Part shown: piece after piece, positions 33,091-44,879 of the stretch
How the letters are laid out: each line of letters begins with the position of its first letter
How positions within the stretch are numbered: the stretch's first letter is position 1
Assembly: GCF_950295315.1 (NCBI RefSeq)
Contig: NC_080172.1
Span: 111,948,353 to 112,012,352 of the forward strand
DNA length: 64,000 nt
Direction: 5' to 3'
DNA from: Erinaceus europaeus
Lineage: Eukaryota > Chordata > Mammalia > Eulipotyphla > Erinaceidae
Notes under the pieces: generated by a model
What the model was told of the DNA's origin: nothing
The model's database searches: none
The model's input: the letters and a program-made list of their open reading frames with translations, nothing else
Program-made: the position numbers and the translations under genes

Positions 33091-33985
33091 TTTTTTTAAT
33101 TTTTTATTTAAGAAAGGATTAATGAAAAAAAAATAAGGTAGGAGGGGCACAACTCCACACAATTCCCACCACCCAATCTCCATAACCCACCCCCTCCCAT
33201 GATAGCTTTCCCATTCTCTAGCCCTCTGGGAGCATGGACCCAGGGTCGTTGAGGGTTGCAGAAGGTAGAAGGTCTGGCTTCTGTAATTGCTTCCCCGCTG
33301 AACATGGGCGTTGACTGGTCAGTCCATACTCCCAGTCTGCCTCTCTTTTTCCCTAGTAGGGTGTGTCTCTGGGGAAGCTGAGCTCCAGGACACATTGGTG
33401 GGGTCTTCAATCCAGGGAAGCCTGGCCAGCATCCTGGTGGCATCTGGAACCTGGTGATTGAAAAGAGAGTTAACATACAAAGCCAAACAATTTGTTGAGC
33501 AATCATGGATCCCAAGCTTGGAATAGTGGAGAGGAAGTGTTAGGGAGGTACTCACTGCAAACTCTAGTGTACTACTGCTTTCAGGTATATATTTTGCAGT
33601 AGTTTATGGATACATGTGCACATAAGCTCTCTCTCACAGAAATTGGTGTATATCTAGGTTATGGGACTTTGTTAGAAAGTGAACTACCTGAGATGAGATT
33701 AGAGTGTACTATAAAAGGAAAGGTCTCACACGAGTAATGAAGCTGAAGGGTTGTCATTCCATACATGAAGTCTCTGGACACAGTCTGAGGTGAAGCATGT
33801 TGAGGTGGCAATCGTTGCGTTGGTTAGGTTGTGATCGGTGGATGCATTATTATTTGGTTTGGATTGGGAGATGCATACGGGAAAGTGGGCCCTATCCAAG
33901 GGTTCCAGGACTGGGGGAAGTAGGGGCTCTATAGTGGAGATGTGACGTTCCTGCTGTCTTAGGGTTCAAAAAGACAATGGATAGT
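33091..33985 (-). repeat. Long A-tailed repeat, minus strand
   Basis: A T-rich start (its A tail), 'atttaagaaaggattaatga', caccacccaatctccataac, then blocks to 'ctgctgtcttagggttcaaa'. It is close to 35.0-35.5 and 52.75-53.6 kb, so relatively young. Confidence 0.8.
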
Positions 33986-34004
33986 TAATGTTATCATCAC
34001 ATTA

Positions 34005-34140
34005 GTTGTTAATAATAGTGGGAGACTTTAATACCCCACTCTCACACTTAGACAGATCAACAAAGCAGAGAACCAATAAAGATACAAGAGAATTGAATGA
34101 AGAGATCGACAGACTAGACCTCTCGGACATTTTCAGACTC
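34005..34140 (+). mobile_element. L1 ORF2 endonuclease fragment
   Basis: In the plus frame it encodes DFNTPLSHLDRS followed by TRELNEEIDRLDL, the endonuclease segment also seen in L1-d on the other strand. About 45 codons, cut at both ends. Confidence 0.8.
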
Positions 34141-34144
34141 CTTC

Positions 34145-34365
34145 TTCTTCTTTTTTAAAATCTTTATATATTTACTGGATAGAGACAGCCAGAAATCGAT
34201 AGGGAAGGGGATCACCTCTATCAAAGAGAAGGTAAGAGATAGAGACACCTGCAGCGCTGCTTCACCACTCACAAAGATGTCCAGGGTCTCAAGCCTGAGT
34301 CCCTACACATTGCAAGATGTGCACTAATATAGGTACTCCACAGCCGGGCCCCACCCTTTTTAAAA
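34145..34365 (-). repeat. tRNA-SINE (second type), antisense
   Basis: A taaaatctttatatatttac tail side, gagatagagacacctgcagc and a terminal gggccccacc; diverged. Confidence 0.6.
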
Positions 34366-34375
34366 TCTATCATCT

Positions 34376-34433
34376 ATGTATGTATGTATGTATGTATGTA
34401 TGTATCTATCTATCTATCTATGTATCTGTTTTT
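34376..34433 (+). repeat. (ATGT)n/(ATCT)n compound microsatellite
   Basis: Tetranucleotide TGTA units are followed by TATC units. 34434-34700 has no recognised feature. Confidence 0.9.
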
Positions 34434-34724
34434 AATCTTACCACTGTCAGTACTTAGACTGTAATGTGTGTGCTTAGTCAGGTGCATCCGACCTGGCCCC
34501 AGGTTCTTAGACTATAACTTTTTCTTTATACATAATCCTAGACTAAGACCTCAGTCTTTTGACCCACAGCAACACAGCAGGTGCATAAAATGATTGAAAT
34601 AGAAGGTTTGGGAAGAAGATTGACACTTATTTGCCAAGATGGACAAAACAGCAAAACCCTTTGATGTCTATAGCAGTGCTCCTCTTCTGTTGATTATACT
34701 GCTGTAAACAGACCTTGTAAGATC

Positions 34725-35000
34725 AGTCATAAAGAACTCTTTGCATTACCATGATGCTATTTTCCAACCCCAGGAATGTTCTCTTACACAAGCATTCCTG
34801 TAAACACAAGAAAATATTTGTCAGCTTAATATTAAATATATTTGCTGTTTTTTAATTGATTTAATAATAATTGAGAAGACTATAGGATGAGAGGGCTACA
34901 ATTCCACACAATTCTCAACACCAGAATTCAATATCCCATTCCCTTCATTGGAAGTTTTCTTATTCTTTATCTTTCTGGGAACATAGACCCAGGATCATTA
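34725..35000. repeat. Duplicated flank block (partner 44.755-45.06 kb)
   Basis: tcagtcataaagaactcttt, aacacaag, tttgtcagctta and a following minus-strand A-tailed repeat end (agaggctac-like) occur in the same order at 44.755-45.06 kb on the same strand. Confidence 0.6.
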
Positions 35001-35013
35001 TTATTGTTTTTTT

Positions 35014-35551
35014 AGATTTTTTTTTAATTTAAGAAAGGATTAATTAACAAAACAATAGGGTAGGAGGGGTACACAATTCCCACCACCCAATCTCCATATC
35101 CCATCCCCTCCCCTGATAGCTTTCCCATTCTCTAGCCCTCTGGAAGCATGGACCCAGGGTCATTGTGGGTTGCAGAAGGTAGAAGGTCTGGCTTCTGTAA
35201 TTGCTTCCCCACTGAACATGGGCGTTGACTGGTCGGTCCATACTCCCAGTCTGCCTCTCTCTTTCCCTAGTAGGGTGGGTCTCTGGGGAAGCTGAGCTCC
35301 AGGACACATTGGTGGGGTCTTCAATCCAGGGAAGCCTGGCCAGCATCCTGATGTCATCTGGAACCTGGTGACTGAAAAGAGAGTTAACATACAAAGCCAA
35401 ACAAATTGTTGAGCAATCATGGACCCAAAGCTTGGAATAGTGGAGAGGAAGTGTTAGGGAGGTACTCACTGCAAACTCTAGTGTACTTCTGCTTTCTTAC
35501 TTTGGTGCCATACTCCAAACTCAGTCAAACTTCTGCTTTGCGTTTCTACTT
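35014..35551 (-). repeat. Long A-tailed repeat, tandem unit 1
   Basis: Minus-strand 3' end of the long repeat (T-rich start, then atttaagaaaggattaat) running to 'cttactttggtgccatactc' and 'gctttgcgtttctacttc'. The next unit repeats the whole stretch. Confidence 0.8.
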
Positions 35552-36090
35552 CTTTTTTTTTTTATTTTTTTTTTATTTAAGAAAGGATTAATTGACAAAA
35601 CCATAGGGTAGGAGGGGTACAACTCCACACAATTCCCACCGCCCAATCTCCATATCCCACCCCCTACCCAGTAGCTTTCCCATTCTCAATCCCTCTGGGA
35701 GCATGGACCCAGGGTCATTGTGGGTTGCAGAAGGTGGAAGGTCTGGCTTCTGTAATTGCTTCCCCGCTGAACATGGGCATTGACTGGTCGGTCCATACTC
35801 CCAGTTTGCCTCTCTCTTTCCCTGGTAGGGTGGGTCTCTGGGGAATCTGAGCTCCAGGACACATTGGTGGGGTCTTCAATCCAGGGAAGCCTGGCTGGCA
35901 TCCTGATGGCATCTGGAACCTGGTGACTGAAAAGAGAGTTAACATACAAAGCCAATCATGGACCCAAAGCTTGGAATAGTGGAGAGGAAGTGTTAGGGAG
36001 GGTACTCACTGCAAACTCTAGTATACTTCTGCTTTCTTACTTTGGTGCCATACTCCAAACTCAGTCAATTTCTGCTTTGTGTTTCTACTC
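35552..36090 (-). repeat. Long A-tailed repeat, tandem unit 2
   Basis: Repeats unit 1 nearly base for base, including its terminal cttactttggtgccatactc segment; about 14 bp near 35955 are missing relative to unit 1. The L1-d 3' end abuts it. Confidence 0.8.
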
Positions 36091-36329
36091 TTTTTTTTTT
36101 ACATGCATAACATTCCCCAGATTCCCATTTAACAATACAACCCCCACTATTTCATTCATCATTTTTCATGGACCTGTATTCTCCCCACCCACCCACCCAC
36201 CCCCGAGTCTTTTACTTTGGTGTAATACTCCAATTCCATTTCAGGTTTGACTTGTGTTTTCTTTTCTAATCTTGTTTTTCAACTTCGGCCTGAGAGTGAG
36301 ATCATCCCATATTCATCCTTCAGTTTCTG

Positions 36330-39300
36330 ACTTATTTCACTCAACATGATTTTTTCAAGGTCCATCCAAGATCGGCTGAAAACAGTGAAGTCACCATTTT
36401 TTTACAGCTGAGTAGTATGCCATTGTGTATATATACCACAACTTGCTCAGCCACTCATCTGTTGTTGGACATCTGAGTTGCTTCCAGGTTTTGGCTATTA
36501 CTAATTGTGCTGCCAAGAACATATGTGTACACAGATCTTTTTGGATGGATGTGTTGGGTTCCTTAGGATATATCCCCAGGAGGGGAATTGCAGGGTCATA
36601 GGGTAGGTAGATTTCTAGCCTTCTGAGAGTTCTCCAGACTGTTCTCCACAGAGGTTGGACCAATTGACATTCCCACCAGCAGTGCAGGATGGTTCCTTTG
36701 ACCCCACACCCTCTCCTTGCTCCTGCCTGATTGCTATGGCAAGAACTTCCAACACTATGTTGAATAGTAATGGTCAGTGTGTCTGTTCATGTTCCACTAC
36801 CAAGCAGTTTTGATGACAATGGCCCTATAATACAGTTTGAGATCTGGCAGTGTGATGCCTCTGGCTCTGTTCTTTTTTCTCTTTATATATGTTGGTTATT
36901 AAACTCTTATCTGATGTATGGCATGTAAAGATCTTCTCCCATTCTGTGAGGGGTCTCTTGATTTGGGTAGTGGTTTCTTTTGCTGTGAAGAAGCTTTTTA
37001 ATTTGATGTAGTACCATAGGTTTATACTTGCCTTAGTCTTCCTTGTAATTGGATTCGTTTCATTGAAAATGTCTTTAAAATTTATGCGGAAAAAAGTTCT
37101 TCCAATATTTTCCTCTAAGTATCTGATAGTTTGTGGTCTAAGATCCAAGTCCTTGATCCACTTGGAATTTACTTTTGGATTTGGTGAAATACATTGATTC
37201 AGTTTCATTCTTCAGCGTCTTTCAACCCATTGTTTCCAACACCATTTGTTGAAGAGACTCTGCTTCCCCCATATAATAGTCTGGGCCCCTTTGTCAAAGA
37301 TTAAATGTCCATACATGTGGGTCCTCATTTCTGGGCTCTCAATTCTATTCCACTGGTCAGTGTGTCTGTTCATGTTCTACTACCAAGCAGTTTTGATGAC
37401 AATGGCCCTATAATACAGTTTGAGATTTGGCAGTGTGATGCCTCTGGTTCTGTTCTTTTTTCTCAAGATTGTTTTGGCAATTCTAGGTCTTTTCTGGTTC
37501 CAGATAAACATTTATAGCATTTTTTCTATTCTCCTAAAAAATGTGCTTGGGATCTTGATGGGGATAGCATTAAATTTGTAGATGGCTCTGGGTAATATAT
37601 TCATTTTGATGATGTTAATTCTTCCAACCCATGAACATGGAATATCTTTCCACTTCTTTGTGTCTTTTTCAATTTCTTTGAGTAGTGACTCATAATTTTC
37701 AGTACACAAGTCTTTCACTTCGTTGGTTAGATTTATTCCTAGATATTTTATTGTTTTTGTTGCTATAGAAAAAGGAACTGATTTCTGGATTTCAATTTCT
37801 TCTAACTTAGTGTTTGCATAGAGGAATGCCACTGACTGTTGAATGTTAATTTTATAGCCTGACACATTACTGTATTGCCTGATGATTTCCAAAAGCTTCT
37901 TGCTGGATTCCTTAGGTTTTTCCATGTATACTATCATGTCCTCTGCAAATAAGGAGAGTTTGACTTCTTCTCTTCCAATCTGTATCCCTTTAATTCCTTG
38001 TTCCTGCCTGATTGCTATGGCAAGAACTTCCAACTCTATGTTGAATATTAATGGTGATAGTGGGCAGCCCTGTCTAGTACCTGATCTAAGGGGAAATGCT
38101 TCCAGTTTTTCACCATTGAGTATGATGTTGGCTGTAGGTTTGCTATATATAGACTACACTATCTTCAGGAATTTTCCATCTATTCCAATTTTTTGTAGTG
38201 TTTTGATCATAAAGGGATGTTGTATTTTGTCAAAGGCTTTCTCTGCATCTATTGATATGACCATGTGGTTTTTGGTCTTGCTTTTGTTGATGTGGTGGAT
38301 CACATTGATTTACGTATATTAAACCAACCTTGCATGCCTGGGATAAACCCCAGTTCGTCATGATGAACCATCTTTTTGATATACTGCTGTATCCGGTCGG
38401 CTAGAATTTTGTTCAATATTTTCGCATCTATGTTCATCAGACATATTGGTCTGTAGTTTTCTTTTTTGGTTGTGTCCCTGTCTGCTTTTGGTATCAGGGT
38501 GATGTTGGCTTCATAGAAGCTGGCAGGGAGTATTCCAGTGTCTTCAATCTTCTGGAAGACTTTTAAAAGTAGAGGTATTAGTTCTTCTTTGAAAGTTTTG
38601 TAGAATTCATTTGTAAAACCATCTGGTCCAGGACTTTTATTTTTGGGAAGATTTTTGATAACTGTTTCAATTTCATTAGCTGTGATGGGCCTGTTCATGT
38701 TATCCACTTCCTCTTGACTTAGTTTTGGAAGTTGGTAGGTATATAGGAAATCATTCCTTTCTTCCAGGTTCTCTAGCTTGGTGGCATATAGTTGTTCATA
38801 GAAGCCTCACATGATATGTTGAATTTCTGCAGTGTCTGTTGTGATTTCTCCTCTTTCATTTACTATCTGATTTATTTGGGTCTTCTTCCTTTTTTGTTTT
38901 GTGAGTCTGGCTAAAGGTTTGTCGATTTTGTTTACTCTTTTGAAGAACCAACATCTACTTTCATTGATCTTTTGTATGGTTTTCCTATTCTCAATGTTAT
39001 TTATTTCTGCCTTAACTTTAGTGATTTCTGTCCCTCTGGTTGCTTTAGGATTCCTTTGTTGTTCTTCTTCTAGGGCTTTGAGATGTGCAATCAGGCTGTT
39101 TATTTGTGCCTTTTCTTGTTTCCTAATGTGTGCTTGTATAGCTATGAAATTCCCTCTTAGGACTGCTTTAGCTGTGTCCCAAATATTTTGATAGCTTTTG
39201 TCTTCATTTTCATTGAACTCTCGAAACATTTTGATTTCTTCCTTGATTTCCTCTTTGACCCAGAAGTTGTTAAGAAGTGTACTGTTGAGCTTCCACATTT

Positions 39301-40039
39301 TGGAAGTGTTACTAATCTTTTTTTGATTGTTAAGTGTTAGTTTAATTCCACTGTGGTCTGAGAAGATGCTTGGGATGATTTCAGTGCTCTTGAATAGGCT
39401 GATGCTGTCTTTGTGGCCTAACATATGGTCTATCCTTGAGAATGATCCATGTGGATTTGACTAAAATGTGTATTCCAGTTTCTTGGGATGAATGACTCTG
39501 AAAATGTCCAATAGTTCTAGTTTATCTATTTCTTCATTTAGCTCCCTTATGTCTTTACTGATTTTCTGCCTGGATGATCTGTCAAGTTGAGAGAGTGGGG
39601 TGTTGAAGTCCCCTACTATGATTGTGTTACTGTTAATATATTGCTGTAGCTTTTTCAGTAGAAGTTTGATGTATTTAGATGGCTTCTCATTGGGTGCATA
39701 GATATTAATAATTGTTAAGTCCTCTTGATTGACTGATCCTCTGAGCATTAAGTAGTGTCCATTCCTATCTTTTTTAATCTTATCTATTTTAAAGTCTATC
39801 ATGTCCGATATGAGAATAGCTGTTCCTGCCCTTTTTTGAGGGCCATTGGCTTGAATGATAATTTTCCATCCTTTCACTTTAAGTCTGTGTTTGTCTTGTT
39901 GCGTTAGGTGAGTTTCCTGTAGACAACATATTGTTGGGTTGTGTTTTCTGATCCATCTTCCTACTCTGTGTCTTTTAATAGGTGAATTCAGGCCATTGAC
40001 ATTTATTGATATCAATGATTGAAGATATTTTAACGCCAT
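36330..40039 (-). pseudogene. L1-d ORF2 (endonuclease and reverse transcriptase), broken
   Basis: ORF2 normally encodes an endonuclease, reverse transcriptase and Cys-rich tail. The frame opens MALKYLQSLISINVNGLNSP at 40039 and includes QETHL and GDFNTPLSQLDRS; a TAG at about 39461 ends the first open segment. Further pieces: 39424-38807, 38707-38300 ([17 protein letters not shown]) and 38033-37512, which holds the polymerase motif as FAED rather than FADD (near 37945). C-terminal pieces lie at 37208-36825 and 36663-36391. Several stops and frameshifts make it non-functional. Confidence 0.9.
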
Positions 40040-40095
40040 TCTTGTAGAGTTTTAGAATGTTTTGATATATGTCCTATTTGTGGTGGTCTGGTTGT

Positions 40096-41069
40096 TTATA
40101 GGAGACCTTTCAGAACTTCTATCAGGGCAGGCTTTGTGATGGTTGCTTCCTTCAACTGTTGCTTGTCTGAGAAGGTTTTGATGCTTCCATCTAGTCTGAA
40201 TGACAATCTAGCAGGATATAGTATTCTTGGCTGAAAGCCTTTCTCATTGAGCACTCGATAGATATCTTGCCATTCTCTTCTGGCCTGTAGTGTTTGTATG
40301 GAGAAGTCTGCTGCTAATCTTATGGGTTTTCCTTTGTAGGTGACTCTTTGTTTTTCTCTTGCAGCCTTGAGGATCCTTTCTTTATCCTTATTCCTTTCCA
40401 ATCTAAGTATGACATGTCTTGGTGTCTTTAGGTCTGGGTTAATTCTGTTTGGGACCCTCTGGGCTTCTTGAATCTTTATGTCTTTGGTGTTGTCTAGACT
40501 AGAGAAATTTTTAGCTATTATGGCCTGGAGAACGCTTTCTTCCTCCCCTTCTCTTTCTTCCTCTGGTAAGCCAGTAATGCGTATATTGTTTCTTTTGAAG
40601 TCATCCCATAGGACTCTGTTGTTGTTTTCAGCATCTCTTATCTCTTTTTGAGATCTCTTACTTCTTTTTTAGTTGTCTCTAATTCATCCTCAATCTTGCT
40701 AATTCTGTCTTCAGCCTCATTGATTCTATTCTCTCTGCCCTCTACTGCTTTCTGGAGTTCATCTATTTTGTTGCCCTGCTCTGATACTGTTTTAGCTTGT
40801 TCAGATAGTTGCCTTCTTAGCTCAGCGATTTCAGCTTTCAGCTCTCTAATAACCATGAGATAATTAGAATTTTCTTCCATATTCTCATTTGTTGTTCCTG
40901 CATTTCTGATTACAATTTTTTCAAATTCTTTACTCACTGCTGTTATTATTTCCTTAGTTAATGTTTGGATGTTGAACTCGTTTTTTTGTGCTTCACCCTC
41001 TGGAGGACTTTTAGCTGGACTCTTGTCCTGGTTCGAGTCTCCAATATTTTTTCTTGTTGTTTTTACCAT
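40096..41069 (-). pseudogene. L1-d ORF1 (RNA-binding protein), one frameshift
   Basis: ORF1 protein is the L1 RNA chaperone. The start at 41069 (MVKTTRKNIG) leads into a long coiled coil (LKAEIAELRRQLSEQAKTVS; ENRINEAEDRISKIEDELE). At about 40638 one base is missing relative to L1-g ORF1 (AGATAAGAG against AGATTAAGAG), giving a premature TAA. In the shifted frame the RRM and C-terminal parts (LPEEEREGEE, RVPNRINPDLK, REKQRVTYKGKPIRL) stay open to TAA at 40098-40096. Apart from this frameshift ORF1 would be about 324 residues, close to usual. Confidence 0.88.
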
Positions 41070-41705
41070 TTTATATAAGTTAACAGTTTTTTCAATCCCT
41101 GAGTTGGAGTTCAGTGGTGTAAAATCTTTTTTTTTTTTTTCCCTGTAGGCTTTGGGAGCCTGAGGGCTTTTAAAATATCAATAGGCTTCTTAGCTTAATC
41201 ACTGACTCCTGACCAAGAGATAAAGCAGGGTGTGGCAGAGATAATCCAGTGGTTATGCAAAGAGACTTTCACAGCCCCTCAGCTATGCCACCAAGGTATA
41301 GGTCTTCTCCTGAGTTTCCCAGTTAGATCTCTGTACCCTGGTGTCCCCTCCTGTTGCTGCTCCAGATTCTGAGGGTAGTAGCAATGGAGACTCAGAGTTG
41401 CACTGGTGAGTCACTGGGGAGTCCTTTCCTCCCTTCAGCTGTCCCCTTGTTGGTGGAGCAGACTGTAGGTGGTGTCTCCACTGACAAACTGTCGAACTGT
41501 TAGCAGTCACTTAATCTCTCCTTAGGCCCCTCTCTCCTCTCTGTCACCAGCCACGCGTGTTTGTACTCACGGGTGATTTACTGGGTTTCTGTGGTCATTC
41601 TAGTCCTGTCTTGTTTCGGTCCGGGTGGTCTCCTTTGGTATTCCTAGTTGATCCGGGAGAGGAGAGGAGAGAAAGCAATCTGCTGCTCGTAGCTCCGCCT
41701 CCGGA
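41070..41705 (-). promoter_or_regulatory. L1-d 5'UTR
   Basis: Minus-strand leader starting CCGGAGGCGGAGCTACGAGC at 41705. Collinear with L1-c (25594-26010 and 26386-26697) and the L1-g leader (55453-56157). L1 leaders carry an internal promoter; no specific factor site was identified. Confidence 0.8.
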
Positions 41706-41864
41706 CTCACGCTGCTGTTTAAGCCACTACCTCATCTTCCTCTACTTTCCACATAGGAACAATCAATGATTTTTTTTCCCCTTTCTAGGAAACAGTTTAG
41801 TTGTTTCCTAATTCTGTGCATGCCAAAATTGTAATACTTAATGACAAGTGATCTTGTTTTGCTT

Positions 41865-42000
41865 GAGGTTTGATAGCATCATGGTTATGCAAAGAGACTC
41901 TGAGGAGGAAGCTCCAAAGTTGCCAGTTCAATCTCCTGGACCACCAAAAACCAGAGCTGAGCAGGGTTCTGGTAAAATAAGTAAATAAAATAAAATAGGA
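41865..42000 (+). repeat. Short tRNA-like SINE
   Basis: gatagcatcatggttatgca, gagactctgaggaggaagct, then a tail ataaaataaaatagg: same type as 11475-11629. Confidence 0.65.
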
Positions 42001-42144
42001 GAAGAGCATTTGTTTATAGCACATAAGCTCTGTAGACTCTGATATTATTATCAGGCTTTGGCTTCTTGATGCATGTGATTTTCTTTTACCTGGAACACTA
42101 ATGCCGTGGCTTAGATTTCACAGTGCATGTAATGGCCCCAACCC

Positions 42145-43437
42145 ACGGCCTTTCCCTTTATTCCTACACAACAACACAGCTTCTCTTCCACCAACAGTCA
42201 CAGACATGTCCAGGTTCCAGCTTATTCCTGCTCTCAACAAAGTCTCCTGTTGCAGTTAACTCAGCTCAAACTACACTGGGCCTGGACAAAGGGCACCAAG
42301 CAAAGACTCCCTTCTGGGCCTCAGGGCTGGGGCTGCTGGGCTGAGGATCTAGGGCAGGACTTCACTTTCCTGGAAATGGAGGAGTCTGGTGCTCACTCTG
42401 TTGTTGGGATCTTATGGGATCCAGAGAGATGAAGCACTGGAGTCTTTGCCCCTGGGGACTGGCCTTCACTGAGAGCTCAGGCCATTTCCTGCTTTCTCCC
42501 TGCTGGCAGAAGTCTACATATTGACACTGCAATTGCACCCTCTACTCAGGGTAATTGGGCAAAGGAGCCTGGGATATCAGCTTGCACACATGTCACTAAT
42601 TACTTATGATTCCACAGACTTAAAAGCCTTGGGGTAGAGAGAGGAGGCAGGAAGGATGGACCATCTTCAGTCATTGAGGAAAACTTCCAGTCTGCTGCAT
42701 TTTAATGCCACCTACTGGCAGGAAGTTCAGAGCAATAAACTGTGTGAATGTAAAAAAGCCTTTTTTTTTTTTTTCAGTTTTTCTGATAAAAATCTGGTGT
42801 CTATGCAAGAAGAAAAATATTCGTGTTGAAAAGTATGTTGATATTGGAATTGAGAAATCTTACCAATAAGGAAGTTTACTCACATAATTTATGCACATAT
42901 TTTATAAATGTTGACACTGGTTTTTCATATCATCTGAAGAGAAGCATGGGCATTACTTCTTCTTAGATTCAAGGGAACAGTTGTACCTCTATTTTCACAG
43001 CTGCCATCCTTGCACTCCAAATGTGGATAGATCTTAAATGCCCATCCTATGAAACAGCCCAGTTGGTTGTAGCCTTTTCAGTGATATCTATCAATCCAGT
43101 CTGACTACATACCCCTGAATTTTACCTGTCTATGTGACGACAACCATGCTTTGTTTTTCATCATGATTAGCTTAGACCGCCCACTACCCTCCTCACTCTT
43201 TCTTTCCCATGATAGCCACATTGTCCTGGCCAAAATCCCCTTCCTGCCACTTCCTTTCCCATCTTGGTAGACCCCAGGCTCCCTCCTAATATCTGATCCC
43301 ATCTCCTTTTCCTGAACATGGTTATATTGTGACCAAATTCTCTCTCGCCAAAGGGGAAGAGGACAGGTTGATCCCATGTTCAGTTACGTATAAAAAAAGC
43401 TCTGAAGATTTGTCTTTGTATGATTGCTGGCCTATAA

Positions 43438-43474
<37 letters not shown>

Positions 43475-43885
43475 AAACTTCGATTTGCTAATGACTCTCC
43501 ATGTGTCAGCCCTTATTTTAAGGCATAGACAGAGTGTGTTTTGCACTGTTTCCCATACCCAACTACACAAGACTGGACGAAGAAATTAGGGGACTCAAGG
43601 GAGAACTACCCTACATTTTGGAAGGGTGATACTGGGTCCTTTAGAACCAGTGAAGCTGAGGGTGATTGTGCTCAGTGAAGTGATTAAGGAGGTGATAGAC
43701 TAATACTGGGTAGCTTCTCTCATGTAAGCAATCGAGTATTGAAGAACACAGACTCCCCTAACACAAGTCATAGGGATTGAGCTAGTTTTGTAAGAATTAT
43801 GACAGTTATTGCTAAGATTGAGGTCATAGAATTTTGATGGTGGAGGTATCATGGAATATGCCCCCTAAATATTTTCTTATATTTT
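42145..43885 (+). repeat. PRAME-cluster flank duplication, copy 2
   Basis: Partner of 2005-3300. It lacks the SINE at 2671-2804 but holds an extra segment at about 43045-43565 with a TA microsatellite. The segment's source is unrecognised; its 90-codon minus frame (43377-43105) has no domain. Confidence 0.75.
43440..43471 (+). repeat. (TA)n microsatellite
   Basis: A dinucleotide run of 16 units inside the segment unique to duplication copy 2. Confidence 0.9.
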
Positions 43886-44089
43886 TTTAATTTATAAAAA
43901 AGGAAACACTGACAATAGCCATAGGATAAGAGGGGAATGACTACACCCAATCCCCACCACCAGAAATCTGTATGCCATCCATTCCTCTGATAGCTTGTCT
44001 ATTCTTTATTCCTTTGGAAGTATGGATCCAAGGTCATTATGGGGTGCAGAAGGCAGAAGGTCTGGCTTCTGCAATTTCCTTCCCCTCTA
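43872..44089 (-). repeat. Long A-tailed repeat, short 3' piece
   Basis: atttataaaaaaggaaacac, taagaggggaatgactacac, then gcagaaggtctggcttctgc: a minus-strand 3' end, truncated. Confidence 0.75.
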
Positions 44090-44745
44090 AAATATCTGCC
44101 TAATTCTGCAGCAGGGTTTGTAATAGAATCCAGATGATGTAATTGTAGTATTGCACAACAGTAAAATACTCTGGGGTGGGTGGGATAAGAATACAGGTCC
44201 AAGAAGGATGACAGAGGACCATGTGGGGCTTGTATTCTTATATGGAAAACTGAGAAATGTTATGCATGTACAAACTATCACATTTCCTACCCAATATAAA
44301 ACATTAATTCCCCATTAAAGAAATTTTAATAAAGAACTATTAGAAATAGAGAAAAAAATTGACACACAAGGGAAGTTTTTAATTTTCTAAAAAAAAAAAA
44401 AGATTTCAGTTGAGTTACTGTGTTTCTGATCAGGAAGACTCTGTCCAGGACATAAGAGTCGTCATCCAGGGCAGCTCCAGGCTGGGAGAAGGAGCCTCAG
44501 AGAAAGAGGAGCAGCCAGCTCTCCTTGCACACACCACTCTGCATCTGTGTCTCTGGGGCCAAGGGTTGGTTCTTTGTAGCCTGGGAGTCTTATCATCACA
44601 GGATAGCACTGAAGTTGACTGTCATCTCCTGGATCTGCCCAGAAAACATGTGTAGAGAAAAGTGACATGTAGGCATTATGTGTCTTGATCCCATGACTGT
44701 GGCTTGCAGGATTAGTAGGATGTGACCATGTTGCAAAACCTAGGA
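44090..44745. repeat. Cluster duplication block, copy 2, with L1 3' insertion
   Basis: Partner of 19385-19770. The block is cut at 44132/44401 by a plus-strand L1 3'UTR fragment (44133-44400: tatggaaaactgagaaatgt, ttatgcatgtacaaactatc). Holds the 68-codon minus frame 44668-44462. Confidence 0.7.
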
Positions 44746-44879
44746 CCTTGTAACCTCAGTCATAAAGAACTCTTTCATTACCATTATGCTGTTTCCCCCA
44801 GCCCAGGAATGCATTCTCACAATAAAATAAACACAAGCAAACACTTGTCAGCTTACTATGAAATATACTTTCTGTTTTA

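Larger units (their letters stand above)
36091..41705 (-). mobile_element. Near full-length L1 (L1-d)
   Basis: On the minus strand: 5'UTR (41705-41070), ORF1 (41069-40096), a 56-bp spacer, ORF2 (40039 to about 36360) and 3'UTR to a T-run at 36091-36100. Its 5' end matches L1-c. Both ORFs carry lesions. Between 36717 and 36890 a stretch of ORF2 is replaced by two out-of-place ORF2 patches. No clear target-site duplication was found by eye. Confidence 0.92.

Noticed and set aside
33108..33515. 135-codon minus frame, with similar frames at 35044-35469 and 35686-35955
   Set aside because: The similarity is due to the same A-tailed repeat being present three times. The frames are unequal in length and not maintained in other copies.
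34376..34433. Regularly spaced short repeats, possible CRISPR-like array
   Set aside because: They are adjacent tetranucleotide units without spacers; the same holds for the GATA and TA runs. Nothing here is prokaryotic.
36091..41705. L1-d as a currently active element
   Set aside because: Although nearly full length, ORF1 is frameshifted, ORF2 has a stop at about 39461, several frameshifts, a patched deletion and an altered polymerase motif.
43045..43565. Possible gene insertion in duplication copy 2
   Set aside because: The frames are short, the segment includes a TA microsatellite, and no motif is recognisable. It may equally be a deletion from copy 1.
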